Shown here piece by piece: positions 1 to 8,622 of a DNA stretch of 27,489 nucleotides (positions are counted from its first letter, which is position 1; every line of letters starts with the position of its first letter). The stretch is taken from the NCBI GenBank assembly GCA_002633005.1, contig NMRA01000190.1:1-27489 (forward strand), given 5' to 3'. Source of the stretch: Phoronis australis (Eukaryota > Phoronida > Phoronidae). Under the pieces are notes generated by a model that searched no databases, was not told the origin of the DNA, and worked only from the letters and a program-made list of their open reading frames with translations. The translations under genes and the position numbers were made by a program.

Positions 1-17
1 TTTGTTGTGTAATTTTG

Positions 18-173
18 TTGGAATTTTTTGGGGAAAGTGGAAACTATACATTTTTGGAAACCTCATGGAATGAAAAATCAGAAAATAATTGATTCCATTT
101 TTGGTGGCTATCTTGGTGGCAATCTTCGACTTTCAAAAATGGCGCCGGTAAAGTAGATTTTGCCCAAAATCTA
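18..173 (+). repeat. Left terminal inverted repeat of element 1
   Basis: This matches the reverse complement of 1621-1775. There is an uninterrupted 36-base identity (30-65 against 1720-1755) and a second 25-base identity starting at 84. It carries CCATCTTGG/AAAATGGCG-type motifs resembling YY1 sites. The match runs to the window edge, so the outer boundary is unknown. Confidence 0.85.
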
Positions 174-405
174 CATCTTTGGGTCACTTAGAATGTTGGT
201 TTTTATGGCTACATCTGTATTTGTCAGGTCAAGGAATTGGAAAGTTTAATTTTATTGGCGGCCATCTTGGCGGCAATCTTGGATTTTTAAAAATGGCGCC
301 CGTAAAATACATTTTCTTCAGTATCTCTGCTCTTGGGTCACTTAGAATGTTAGTTTTAATGGCTGAACCCACATTTTGTGGTCAAGAAATCTGAAAATGC
401 AACTT
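113..405 (+). repeat. Two tandem ~154-bp subterminal repeats
   Basis: Two direct copies lie head to tail. GGCGCC at 141 recurs at 295, and GAATGTT at 191 recurs at 345, giving a period of 154. Each copy contains a GGTGGC/GGCGGC-AATCTT block, an AAAATGGCGCC block and a GGGTCACTTAGAATGTT block. The first copy overlaps the left inverted repeat, so the inverted end looks like a partial third copy. Subterminal repeats of this kind are known as transposase binding sites in DNA transposons; that role is inferred here. Confidence 0.75.
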
Positions 406-744
406 ATTAAACGAAAAAGATAATCAAAACCCCATTTATTAGCAGCCACATTCTCTAAATACATTATTCCTGTAATCCAACACATATGATTACCATCTTA
501 CTTTCTTGAATATATTGTTCGGAGCTTGTTTCCTTTAAGACACTTAAACTGAATCAGTACCTGAAACAATTTATTTACGTTTGAAAAACATGAAAGTATG
601 TTTTTGTAGTGTCAATAGTATTTCAAAACTTTGAAATAAGTCTATAGATCATTACTAGATAGCCATCAATGTCATCAGGAATCACATCATCATCACCATT
701 CTGACATTCTGCACTACTGAATACTGACATAGATGTTTGTAAGG

Positions 745-1377
745 TAGGCCCTTTTATCGGCAAGAGCATCTTTGCACGGGCATTTTACCATATCAATGAA
801 AGCCTCTGGTGATGGAAGCTCCTCAATTGTGATGGTTTCCGCAGCTGGTCATCTTTGTCCTTGTAAATTGATTCTGCAATGGTCCAAAGAACTCCTGTCG
901 AGCACTGATTGCCTGGCCCCACACTCTGGCTTGAATAAACACCCTCACCATATGCTATTTCAAAGCACCAATGGTTAGTGGTTGTTTGTCGCTGTCAGCC
1001 ATAGGTTTACAGAAGAGGTACCATCTCAGCTCTGGGATGCTATTGTGTCTATATCCTGTGGTGAGTATGCACATGCAAAGGGGGCTAATGTGAAAAGAGG
1101 TTCACCTGTTACTTCATGAACATTACAAGAAGTCTGCGGTGCATTGATATCACCAGTGTTTGCCTTCAAATATATATTCAACCTACAGCATGTTCACGTA
1201 AAAGCATGGAAAGCAGGAAGAGCCTTTGCCCGGACAGCACCTAATATTGTCGATATTGGATTCACGTCCACAATCCCAGATGCCATGGGGACTGAAATAT
1301 TTCTGAGAAGCCTGTCATAATAGGCAATGACAAGTACCAGTAAATCTATGTCAGGTAAAAAAACATCAGCTGAGAAT
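745..1377 (-). pseudogene. Decayed CXC-tailed protein gene with PIN-like and ALPAFHAFT motifs
   Basis: Read on the minus strand, an uninterrupted frame from about 1377 to a TGA at 1194-1196 contains FLPDIDLLVLVIAYY, GIVDVNPISTILG and ALPAFHAFT. After a break the frame resumes near 1035 with RWYLFCKPMADSDKQP, an in-frame TAG after GALK, then RVFIQARVWGQAISARQEF. After another shift come IEELPSPEAF and VKCPCKDAL. This order matches a protein family I know as uncharacterised proteins repeated many times in cnidarian, mollusc and deuterostome genomes. In intact members the D-x-D-LLVL block lies in a probable PIN/FEN-like nuclease fold and the tail is a cysteine-rich CXC motif. Here the GCD expected after HAFT is lost, the N-terminal part is missing and most tail cysteines are gone. 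The gene is dead. The biochemical function of the family is not established; the nuclease idea is inference. Confidence 0.65.
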
Positions 1378-1620
1378 CAGGAACCTTTTGATGTGATGCC
1401 AGAACTGCATGATGTATTAGCAATATTTCTATTTTCTTCTAAGCATAGATCACGTTGGTTGCTCTTTGTGCATCCTAAAGCTGAAGTAATGGCTATCTTG
1501 GCAAAGTCTTTATTATATTCAAGTGTTTTTGCAGATAGTTATTCAGTAAGTTGAGCCTTTTTTGGTCATGGGAAAGGATACGGCTCATCGGGTTGTTATG
1601 ACTCAAGGGCGGTTATACTA

Positions 1621-1775
1621 GGCAAAACCTAGTTTACCGGCGCTATATTTAAAAATCCAAGATGGCCGCCAAGATGGCCACCAAAAATGGAATCAATTAT
1701 TCTCTGATTCGTCATTCCCTGAGGTTTCCAAAAATGTATAGTTTCCACTTTCCCCCCAAAATTTCAACGAATATC
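1621..1775 (-). repeat. Right terminal inverted repeat of element 1
   Basis: This is the reverse complement of 18-173 with scattered substitutions. It contains two GATGGC(C/A) blocks in GATGGCCGCCAAGATGGCC. It is closer than the left arm to a perfect YY1-like AAGATGGC repeat, so the left arm may have mutated more. Confidence 0.85.
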
Positions 1776-2511
1776 AAAATTTGGACATAGTGAACCTGAC
1801 TATACAGGTGGGAGCTCACGTCGGCGGCCGTGGACAGTAGCAAGACGGCGTAAACTCGATTCTGTTCAGAATCGTTTGAATAGAGGTGAAAAGTAGTTCT
1901 CTTGGCAATGCGGCACGTTAGTAGTTCTCCCAATATTTAAGTGTGAGATTAATTCAAGTGAACTGGGTAGAAAAAACAGTGAGATTGATGCCCCCTGCCA
2001 GAATGTAGTAGCCTACCGGCCAGCATTATTTGTCGTCTACTACTACCTCGCTCACAGTTTTTGAACTTCTGGATGAATTGGGCAAAAATCTGAGTCACGA
2101 ATTGTTAGAAGTTATCGTGTGGCCCTAACTACAGTTCCAACAGTTTTGGTGTAGGCACCATTGGGGATTTTATTCACGACGATAATTGTTTTTAATCTGA
2201 ACGGTGAGTTACTGTCCGTCGCAATGTCCGCTCACCTGTATAATTATTCACAACTAATACTAGAAACTTATATACGAGTAATTGGTTGGATTCGTTAAAT
2301 CAAACAGAACACTCAATTTTCATTGAATCATGATTTTCTTTGGAAGGTAGCAGTCTGTAAATTAGTGAATAACACAGACTGCTCAATGCCTTGCTGTGGT
2401 GTATTGGTTCACATCTTCGTGTTGGTATCATTAAAAAGGTTTGACTGAAATTCTTTTGTTAACTCCGTTTATTTGGGAGATATTTCAGGCTTACCTAATA
2501 ATAATTATAAT
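1776..2511. other. Unassigned stretch
   Basis: I see no convincing coding sequence, RNA gene or repeat here. The first part may still belong to the outer end of element 1, because the matching left flank lies outside the window. Confidence 0.5.
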
Positions 2512-2547
2512 TATATATATATATATATATATATATGTGTAGATGTA

Positions 2548-2588
<41 letters not shown>
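2512..2588. repeat. (AT)n microsatellite at the LINE 3' end
   Basis: Alternating TA runs at 2512-2536 and 2551-2588 are separated by a 14-base interruption (GTGTAGATGTATCT). The array directly abuts the 3' terminus of the minus-strand LINE. It may be the LINE's own simple-repeat tail or the AT-rich site it inserted into. Confidence 0.9.
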
Positions 2589-2593
<5 letters not shown>

Positions 2594-2715
2594 AACTAGG
2601 CCTCCGGCACTTGTTCCAATCAAATCATCAAATACAATAAAGGTGAGTGTCAAACACTAGAAGTAAACCGAGTTCTTCTTCGCTTGAATGCGAAATCAGC
2701 ATATTTACATGTTGA

Positions 2716-3156
2716 TCATATAAGGTCTTTTTCCTCCATAGTCATGAGTCTGAATTTTGTAACATTGGGATTGTTGTAGCTCCATGCAGGCAAATACCGT
2801 TTCCTAAGGTCATCGTAGAATGGACATTCGGTAACACAATGATATTCTGACTCGACATATGTCCTAATACAGAGAGGACATAACCTTTCTGGTCTGCTAA
2901 GTTTCAAGTTTCTACCATTTTCAATCAGTAGTGCATGCGCTGAACATCTTAATCTTACCATATCAGATCTAACATTTACATTGTCAATTGCATCTAAATA
3001 GTTTTCAAAACATATATTTAACTTACAAGTTCTGTAAGTTTTCAGCTTTATCGAATTGTTCAAAATTTCTTGCCATTGTTGCTGCTCAATATCGTTGTAT
3101 CTTAGTTTAAAAGTAAAATGGAGCTTGTCTCGGAACCTACACCCTGATTGTACCAT
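2716..3156 (-). pseudogene. LINE ORF2 C-terminal region with CPLC zinc knuckle
   Basis: The longest surviving open frame of the element. It contains FRDKLHFTFKLRYNDIEQQQ and then LCPLCIRTYVESEYHCVTECPFY, a C-x2-C-x9-H-C-x4-C arrangement that is the usual zinc knuckle at the end of many LINE ORF2 proteins. It ends with RKRYLPAW and MTMEEKDLI before a TGA. The region between 3160 and 3560 is colinear filler in which I recognise only fragments. The knuckle is thought to contribute to nucleic-acid binding during target-primed reverse transcription. Confidence 0.8.
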
Positions 3157-3568
3157 GCTTCTTCAAAACCAAACTGAAATAGCAATTTCTTAACATCATT
3201 AAGCCAACATGGTTTATCAACATTATCCGTCATATTATATTGCCATTCTTAGCTATGATATGTAATTTTTTAGGCATCGGTTTTTAATAATTTTAACCAA
3301 TATTTCACAATTCTGGGAAGCGATAAGCATTCAAGGAGTAACGACTCATCTCACCTCTAACAGTCGTCGAAATTGCCGTGCTAGGCAAAATTAAAATTTC
3401 TTTACAAAATTTTTGTGGGCTCTTTCACCACATTCGCAATCACTAAAACTCCAGATCTCACAGCCATAATGAAATATCGGCAATATTTTACAATCGATAA
3501 ATTTCAAACTAACTTTAACAAGGAGTGCATTAAAACCGCTGACATTTTTCCTCATTAAATTCTCTGCC

Positions 3569-4389
3569 TTAGTAGCCTGTAATGATAGCTTTCTGTGCGC
3601 AAGAGCACGAACCTTTTGTAGTAAACATTAATCCTAAATATTTAAATGCATTTACAATATTAACAGTATTCCCATTATACGTCCATTTATCATACGATCG
3701 TAACATTTTACCCTTTCTGAAAACAATTATCTTAGTATTCGACATGTTAACAATCAATTTCCATTTCTGACAATACTCATATAAAATGTTCAATTTTTTT
3801 CTGCAGTCCTTTCACTCTATAAGAAAATAAAACCAAAATCATCAGCAAACAACAGATGCAATAATTCACCTTATCCTATGGAAATTTTTACACAGCCACC
3901 GGATTCTAATTCTTGCCCGAGATCGTTTATAAGTAGTATAAACAAAACGGTGAAGGCTGAGAGCCTTGTTTTAGACCATTATGACAATCAAAGAACTCCG
4001 TGTACCTCCCGTTATTCAATCTCACGTACGGTTTTACTTCAGCGTACATTGCTTTGATTATCTTATACATAACACCTTAAGTTCTATGCTATTTTTCTTT
4101 AATTTAAAATGTAATGCGCTTCTGTATATACTGTCATTAGCTGCTTTAAAATCCACGAAAGCACGATAGAGTCTACCTTTGTCTCGTGTCAACTATTTAA
4201 TTATTAATGTTCATAAAGCAGACATGTGATCCACAGTTCTGTGCCCTTTCCTAAACACAACTTGAGACACACTAATTACGTTTTCTCTTTCCAACCATTT
4301 TTTGAAGTCGATGGCACAATATTTTTTCGAATATTTTGGCTGTGACTTGCATAAGGAATTTTGGCACCGCCCTTAAATACCAGTACTCT
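3569..4389 (-). pseudogene. LINE ORF2, reverse transcriptase palm with FADD motif
   Basis: Motif A reads AFVDFKAANDS, with its first catalytic Asp codon at 4151-4153. The block around GLKQGSQPSP near 3950-3980 is the usual G-L-K-Q-G-x-x-L-S-P region, followed after a frameshift by LFILLINDLGQELESGGC. The catalytic motif C is FADD at 3838-3849 (context LLFADDFGF), a normal variant of YADD. A stop codon lies only a few codons before it. Downstream, YEYCQKWKLIVNMSNTK and FKYLGLMFT (3793-3569) are the standard RT thumb landmarks. The catalytic aspartates are still present, but stops and shifts abolish the frame. Several stops crowd 4080-4350, where the sequence is most decayed. Confidence 0.85.
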
Positions 4390-5150
4390 AAAGGATTTTG
4401 TCCATTCTTTTGGAAACACACCATTTAAAAAAATTGTTGTATAGATGGAACAGCGAATCTACCAACCTTTTATCAGCATACTTGTAGAACTCAATGCTAA
4501 TTTTATCATATCCTGGCGAAATGTCGTCTTTCATACTACCGATGGTTTGTATAATTTCGTCTTTTGTGATCTCAGCGTCTATCTCCATATCAACAATTGC
4601 ATTACTTGAATTGATGTCATTTTTTACTGAGTTCTCAATAAAAGCATGAAATTCAGCGAACTCCGGATTAGAAACAAAATAGTTGCCTCAAACAGAGAGC
4701 TGAAGTAATTTATCCATTCCTCCGGTTTAATATTCGTCGATATACTTTTCTTCCTAATATTAAATATGCGCCAGAATTTTTTACTGTCTTTACTCTCCAC
4801 AGCTGATTTCAAATTTTGTAACGTTTTTGTTACACACTATCTGTTTCATTTTTTTAATTTCCATAATCCCTTCTAGCTCGTACATATATAATTTTCTCTC
4901 TGTGTTCCAATACTGAATCTAAAATTACTTAATTTTTGCCTAACAACAACCCTCATTTCCCTACAATCAGTGTTAAACCATTTGGAAAAACTATTAACTG
5001 GGTTATAAGATATGTTCACTTTTGTTTTTAACATATCCGCTGCGCATAATTTAATGGCTTCCGTTAAACTTCCTACACTTGAATCTATGGTCGAGGGTAA
5101 ATGACTCTGTACGTCAGCGAGCAACTGATCCACCTTCGGTTTCGACCTGT
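4390..5150 (-). pseudogene. LINE ORF2, endonuclease-RT spacer and RT start
   Basis: Minus-strand fragments in alternating frames follow each other colinearly: VDQLLADVQSHLPSTID to FSKWFNTDCREMR (5133-4873), YELEGIMEIKKMK, then KDSKKFWRIFNIRKKS and WINYFSSLFE (4812-4700), and EIDAEITKDEIIQTIGSMK with SPGYDKISIEFYK (4588-4450). The FW, W-x2-YF and SPG-x-D-x-I-x-x-E-F blocks are standard landmarks just upstream of, and at the start of, LINE reverse transcriptases. At least three frameshifts occur in this span. The WTKSFRVLVFKGG block that begins the fingers region follows near 4400-4360. Confidence 0.75.
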
Positions 5151-5169
5151 TTTCTGCATATCTTAGGTT

Positions 5170-6035
5170 TAACTCCTCGTTCCATTTATAAACACTTTAA
5201 ATCTGTTTACCTCGAGCCATAAGAATCAATGGAAAGTGGGCAGGCGATTTACATAATTGCCCAATTTAAAACCGTCCACACAGTACAATAAATCATTGCT
5301 CATCATGACATAGTCAACAACACTTGATCCATTATAAGTCACAGATGTTACACTACCAATGTCTGTATCTTTCCCTACTCTTCCATTCAGAATTCTTATC
5401 TCATTTCTTCGACAAAACTCTAATAATTCTGTACCAAACTCATTCACCTCACCATTACCTTGTGAGGTCCTACAACACACGCTATCTTCTAAATAATCAA
5501 CACAATCAAAAATAGGACTGGATTCATCCTTATACTTAATACTATCATCTTCAATAAAGTCTGGCCTGGTACGCGTACGAGCATTAAAATCGCCCATTAT
5601 TAAAAGGTGACAAGCCCCCCTCCTTTCGGCAGTATAACCTTGCACCTCCCGCTCAAGTAGTTCATTATTTCAAGTTTTTGCTTGAACTTTTTGGAGACTG
5701 ATTCACAACCGCAACTAAAACAGGATACAGATAATCGGGTAGGTTAATTTTTACCCATAAAACGTCAGACAAACTTGAAGGAAGCCTAACAGCCACCAAT
5801 ACTTCCTTACAAAATAATACTACACCACCAGAATTCCGAAATGCTTGAAGGTGTTTATTTCTCACTAACCCAAAACAATGGTAGCCTTCCAGTGTAAACT
5901 CATTTTCATTCATTCCCCATGTTTCAACAAAAGTGATAATATCATATGTACTGTACGTATCGTATTTACAAAATCAGCTCTCTGTAATTTATGCTTTAGA
6001 CGTTCGATATTCCAACACATAAATTTCCATGACGA
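5170..6035 (-). pseudogene. LINE ORF2, endonuclease domain, frameshifted
   Basis: Just after the ORF1 stop, the minus strand reads FMCWNIERLKHKLQ, the usual start of an exonuclease/endonuclease/phosphatase fold in LINE ORF2. FVETWG follows, with the catalytic Glu at 5923-5925. Then come GYHCFGLVRNKH and NSGGVVLF, IMGDFNART (5577-5600, the Asp/Asn active-site motif) and SSVVDYVMMS (5298-5324). The final His motif, normally S-D-H-x-P-L, lies across a frameshift and appears as HFPLILMARG with its Asp lost, near 5215-5235. Frameshifts also lie near 5940 and 5650. In live elements this domain nicks target DNA to prime reverse transcription. The degraded Asp-His motif and shifts mean no activity. 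Confidence 0.85.
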
Positions 6036-6062
6036 CTTGTCTTGCGGGCCTTGGCCTAACCT

Positions 6063-6863
6063 CTAGTGCTGGTCCGACTGTGCTTGAGCCGAGCTGGCCA
6101 TATGGAATACCTGATCTTCATGTTGAACAGCGGCTTCCGCTCGAGTTGATGGGTTGCGTGGGTCAGCATTAGTTGTGCGGGGTTTAATTTTTATCACATC
6201 GTTCTCTTCGTCGTACACAAACACTCTGCCATTATAGATCATCTTGTTGAAGCTGATTTGGCGTTTTCCATACTGTGTGATTGTGAAAATTCGTACAGCT
6301 TTCTCTTTGCCTTCTTAACCCGGATTGAGAAGTCTTCTGTTATGAATATGTCGGAGTCACTCACTTCTCTTCGTTTCCTCATTATTTTTTGCTTATCTTT
6401 CGAATTCAGTTTTGCTATGATGGGCCGCACTTTCCCCTGGGTTCTACGGCCCAGTCTGCGAGCTCGCTTGATGTTTATGTCTTTAATATTCAGCTGCTCC
6501 TTGAGAAACTCTTCAAGTTGATTTTCCAATTCTTCCCAGGTTTCGTTACCATTTTCAACAATGCCATGGAATATAAGGTTGTCTCAGCTGGATCGATTCT
6601 CTAAATCATCTAACTTTTCTTCCATTGATTTGACTTGATCACGTAAGATAGAGTTATCTTCCCTTGACGTTTCATATTCGCGTCTGATAGACTCAAAATC
6701 GTTGGACAATTTTTCGAACTTGTCATTTATCACATGTATTTCTAATAGTTGACGGTTTGATATATCTGTAGTCTTTGGGCTCGTCTCACTTCTAGGCACA
6801 CACGACGAAATGCTTCGAGTCACTGACCCGTCACTGGCTGAAGGTGTTGTTGTTTTCCTAGAC
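6063..6863 (-). pseudogene. LINE ORF1 (RNA-binding, coiled coil + RRM-like), broken
   Basis: The minus-strand frame runs from a serine/threonine-rich leader (KTTTPSASDGSVTRS) into a heptad-like, strongly charged segment about 45 residues long (EIHVINDKFEKLSNDFES to MEEKLDDLENRSS), which I read as a trimerising coiled coil. An in-frame TGA at 6584-6586 interrupts it where CGA would be expected, consistent with CpG decay. The same frame continues with DNLIFHGI, then IKRARRLGRRTQGKVRPII and IFITEDFSIRVKKAKRKL, the RRM-like core of L1-type ORF1 proteins. A frameshift near 6270 moves the reading to GKRQISFNKMIYNGR, VFVYDEENDVIKIKPRT and a stop at 6063-6065. ORF1 proteins of this type bind the LINE RNA in the ribonucleoprotein particle. 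The start is uncertain because no clear ATG is visible. Confidence 0.8.
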
Positions 6864-6900
6864 CCAGGTATTATCGCTAATATGACTAAATGCTTATTTT

Positions 6901-7236
6901 TGTCGTATCAGCTGAATATACCGAGAATAACTATCTGGTTTTCTACAGAGATCCTGGTGAGATAGTTTTTCTGATAAAACATTTTGATGTGTTCTAAATT
7001 TACAAACACAGATTTGGAGGAAGCCCTGATCAAACGCATTTCATTTTGCAATTACGGTTCCTATGTATGTAACATATCATGTTCAATGTTCTCACAAATT
7101 GATCACATTTGTTGGAATCGCAAGATACGTGATAAGTTAGTGCAGACTTGATGTCAATTAAAGTGTACAAAACATGACTCTAGTACACAGCTCATAAAGA
7201 AATACGCAAAAATTGAAAAAATAATAATTATGTACA
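6901..7236. other. Unassigned stretch between LINE and THAP cassette
   Basis: No coding sequence is recognised. An 8-base inverted pair (AACTATCT / AGATAGTT) near 6928-6974 could form a weak hairpin. The LINE 5' UTR may extend into the first part. Confidence 0.4.
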
Positions 7237-7257
7237 ACGTCATGGGTTGAACCCAAG
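7237..7257 (+). repeat. Left inverted repeat of THAP cassette
   Basis: Matches the reverse complement of 7891-7911 at 20 of 21 positions. The only difference is C against A near its inner end. Confidence 0.8.
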
Positions 7258-7322
7258 TCGTTCGCCATACTGTTCGGATCAGAGACAAAGTGTTAAGAGT
7301 GAAGAGAAAGCAAAGTACATTT

Positions 7323-7639
7323 ATCGTCGAGAAGGTTCGTAGAGGGATCAAAAGATGTGTTTCCGGAGGCTGCAGCAACAGCAGCCAGGCGGAGAACGTC
7401 TCGTTGTTCCGAGGGACACCAAAGTTGCGCAGAAGTGGCATCGCTTCGTGCGCCGAACGAGAGTGTGGGACGTCATCGTGGACCAAGCGATTCGGTCCGG
7501 GGCCACTCTGTGTTCTGCCCACTTTGAGGAATCGTGTTTCGATTCCAGTCACAGGAGACGTTACGATGAAGGCCTGGTTCAAAAAAGGACAATATTTATC
7601 ATTCAGAAACATCAGTTCTTAATTCAGGATCGTCTGTAG
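7323..7639 (+). pseudogene. THAP zinc-finger domain fragment, one frameshift
   Basis: One frame reads RRGIKRCVSGGCSNSS and NVSLF, giving the first two zinc ligands (codons 7356-7358 and 7371-7373, spacing C-x4-C) and the conserved SLF. The next frame takes over at VPRDTKVAQKWHRFVRR, continues with VWDVIVDQ, and gives LCSAHFEESCF with the C-x2-H ligands at 7511-7513 and 7520-7522. Together these are the C2CH signature, the conserved Pro and the W-x-hydrophobic core of a THAP domain, which binds DNA. A single-base indel near 7405-7415 separates the halves, so no single product contains both. The expected AVPT-type end is replaced by RTIFIIQKHQF, and the frame stops at 7639. No transposase domain follows. 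This is probably a dead copy of a THAP transposase or a domesticated relative. Confidence 0.7.
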
Positions 7640-7870
7640 TATGACTGGGTTGACTCGCTGAGCCCGAGGCCGCTTCTTTCGCGGGAGGATCCATTTCGTA
7701 AGGCTCAAAGTAGAGAAGTACGTTGCCGGAAGCACATTAAACTTACTCTCGCTTTCGTGCAACCCTATTTCCTCATCCTGGCTACCATTCCCGTACGTTT
7801 CTTCATAGTATTCGTTCAATTCTTGGTCATAATCGTCGTCGCTTTCAAATCTCCTGCTCTCCGCCTTTGT
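7619..7870 (-). pseudogene. Acidic open frame opposite the THAP fragment
   Basis: On the minus strand an open frame starts after a TGA at 7871-7873, with no clear ATG. It reads ESRRFESDDDYDQELNEYY and EETYGNGSQDEEIG, then a basic tail (LPRKKRPRAQRVNP), and stops at 7619-7621. The switch from a strongly acidic to a basic stretch is protein-like, but I do not recognise a family. Its 3' end meets the 3' end of the THAP fragment. It may be a displaced piece of the same transposon protein or an exon of a host gene. Confidence 0.3.
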
Positions 7871-7890
7871 TCAATGCTAGTCACTGGTCT

Positions 7891-7911
7891 CTTGTGTTCA
7901 ACCCATGACGT
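7891..7911 (-). repeat. Right inverted repeat of THAP cassette
   Basis: Inverted partner of 7237-7257. It contains ACCCATGACGTCA at its outer end, extending into a CRE-like TGACGTCA. Confidence 0.8.
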
Positions 7912-8110
7912 CACATGGCGGGAAATGTGAAAAGGGGCAAAATTTATAGAGAAATCAAAATTTCGAGCTAATTACACAAAATAAACATGGATTTAGCTAA
8001 ATTTTACATCATACATTTAGTCTGTGGCCACCGGTAATTCAAAATGTGCAAAAATCCATGGTGTGTACTGTTTAAGAACAACCGTGAGTGACGCATATTC
8101 CTGATATAAG

Positions 8111-8252
8111 CATGGGCGGCGCAGCACTGAAAAAAGTGGGGGTTATAGCCCCCAGCCCCCCTGTGGTTCATCGCTTACAGACCATGGTCGGGGCAGCACT
8201 GAAAAAAGTGGGGGGCTATAGTCCCCCAGCCCCCTATGGTGCGCCGCCCATG
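8111..8252. mobile_element. 142-bp MITE with 13-bp inverted ends and ATAAG target duplication
   Basis: CATGGGCGGCGCA at 8111-8123 is exactly inverted at 8240-8252. ATAAG immediately precedes the left end (8106-8110) and immediately follows the right end (8253-8257), a 5-bp target-site duplication. Inside, GCAGCACTGAAAAAAGTGGG occurs twice as a direct repeat starting at 8121 and 8193 (period 72). Each copy leads into a G-run/C-run hairpin (GGGGG-TTATAG-CCCCC at 8138-8153, and a longer one at 8210-8226). It has no coding capacity, so it would need a transposase supplied elsewhere. The internal direct repeat suggests a tandemly duplicated core. Confidence 0.8.
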
Positions 8253-8257
8253 ATAAG

Positions 8258-8622
8258 GTAACCCGTTACCACCACCCATGATTTGGACTGTTCAGCTTAG
8301 CTTGCTCATTTTCATCCGGTTATCTACCCTAGTATTTGTAAATATGGTTAATACTTTTCAACGTGCCGAGAGTAAACAAAGAAAAATATTGTCCAAATTT
8401 TAAGGCCGCCACTATGGGAGACAATTTACACGGCGGGTCTTAAAATAATATGTAAACTTTTTTCAAACAAAGTCAACCATGGCGAAAAGCACAATGTACG
8501 TCGGTTTTAAGATTTGACTTAAAATTAACCTTATTACATTTCTGATAATTGTTCAAAAGCTACTATACGCAACTGCAATTTAATTATGTCACTTATCGTA
8601 ATAAATTTAATCCCTTTCTCAG
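8258..8622. other. Unassigned stretch upstream of candidate exon
   Basis: No repeat or coding motif recognised. Its last bases (TTTAATCCCTTTCTCAG) form a good polypyrimidine tract and acceptor for the candidate exon. Confidence 0.4.

Larger units (their letters stand above)
1..1775 (-). mobile_element. Long inverted-repeat DNA element with decayed CXC/PIN-like gene (left end cut by window)
   Basis: The first ~170 bases reappear in inverted orientation at 1621-1775, enclosing about 1.4 kb. The left end begins at or before base 1, so the true terminus and target duplication cannot be seen. Inside are a 154-bp tandem repeat next to the left end and, on the minus strand, a broken gene (745-1377) related to a CXC-tailed protein family widespread in marine invertebrate genomes. 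No DDE transposase is recognisable. The arrangement of long inverted ends around one gene is that of a DNA transposon or foldback element. It is comparable to the element at 18830-22518, although the end sequences differ. The gene relationship is read from motifs by eye; the transposon class is unresolved. Confidence 0.7.
2589..6900 (-). mobile_element. Near full-length, inactive APE-type non-LTR retrotransposon (LINE)
   Basis: On the minus strand the order is ORF1 (about 6880 to 6063), an apurinic-type endonuclease (about 6035 to 5170), a spacer, reverse transcriptase (about 4640 to 3569) and a C-terminal CPLC zinc knuckle (3156 to 2716). A short 3' UTR then ends against an (AT)n tract. At about 4.3 kb this is near the full length of two-ORF LINEs of the L2/CR1/Daphne/Crack kind. 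An ORF1 with coiled coil plus RRM-like block also recalls L1, so I do not assign a clade. Multiple frameshifts and stops show it is dead. No target-site duplication could be recognised because the 3' side is microsatellite and the 5' end is not sharply defined. Confidence 0.9.
7237..7911. mobile_element. Inverted-repeat cassette carrying THAP and acidic fragments
   Basis: A 21-base repeat beginning ACGTCATGGGTTGAAC at 7237-7257 recurs inverted at 7891-7911 with one mismatch. The 675-bp interval holds a THAP domain fragment on the plus strand and an acidic open frame on the minus strand, meeting tail to tail near 7620. THAP domains are the DNA-binding part of P-element-type transposases and of host factors derived from them. 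A short non-autonomous or rearranged derivative of such an element is therefore plausible. No target duplication is visible (flanks TGTACA and CACATG). Alternatively the repeats may be chance or promoter-type CRE sequences (GACGTCA). Confidence 0.45.

Noticed and set aside
6239-6604. Plus-strand open frames across the LINE ORF1
   Set aside because: These are antisense shadows of the ORF1 coding strand.
7530-7550. GTTTCGATTCCAGTC resembling a tRNA B box
   Set aside because: It lies in the THAP coding remnant, has no A box at the right distance and no cloverleaf could be drawn.
7154-7612. 152-codon minus-strand open frame
   Set aside because: It lies antisense to the THAP fragment, whose conserved cysteines and core residues are on the plus strand. 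The minus reading is its shadow.
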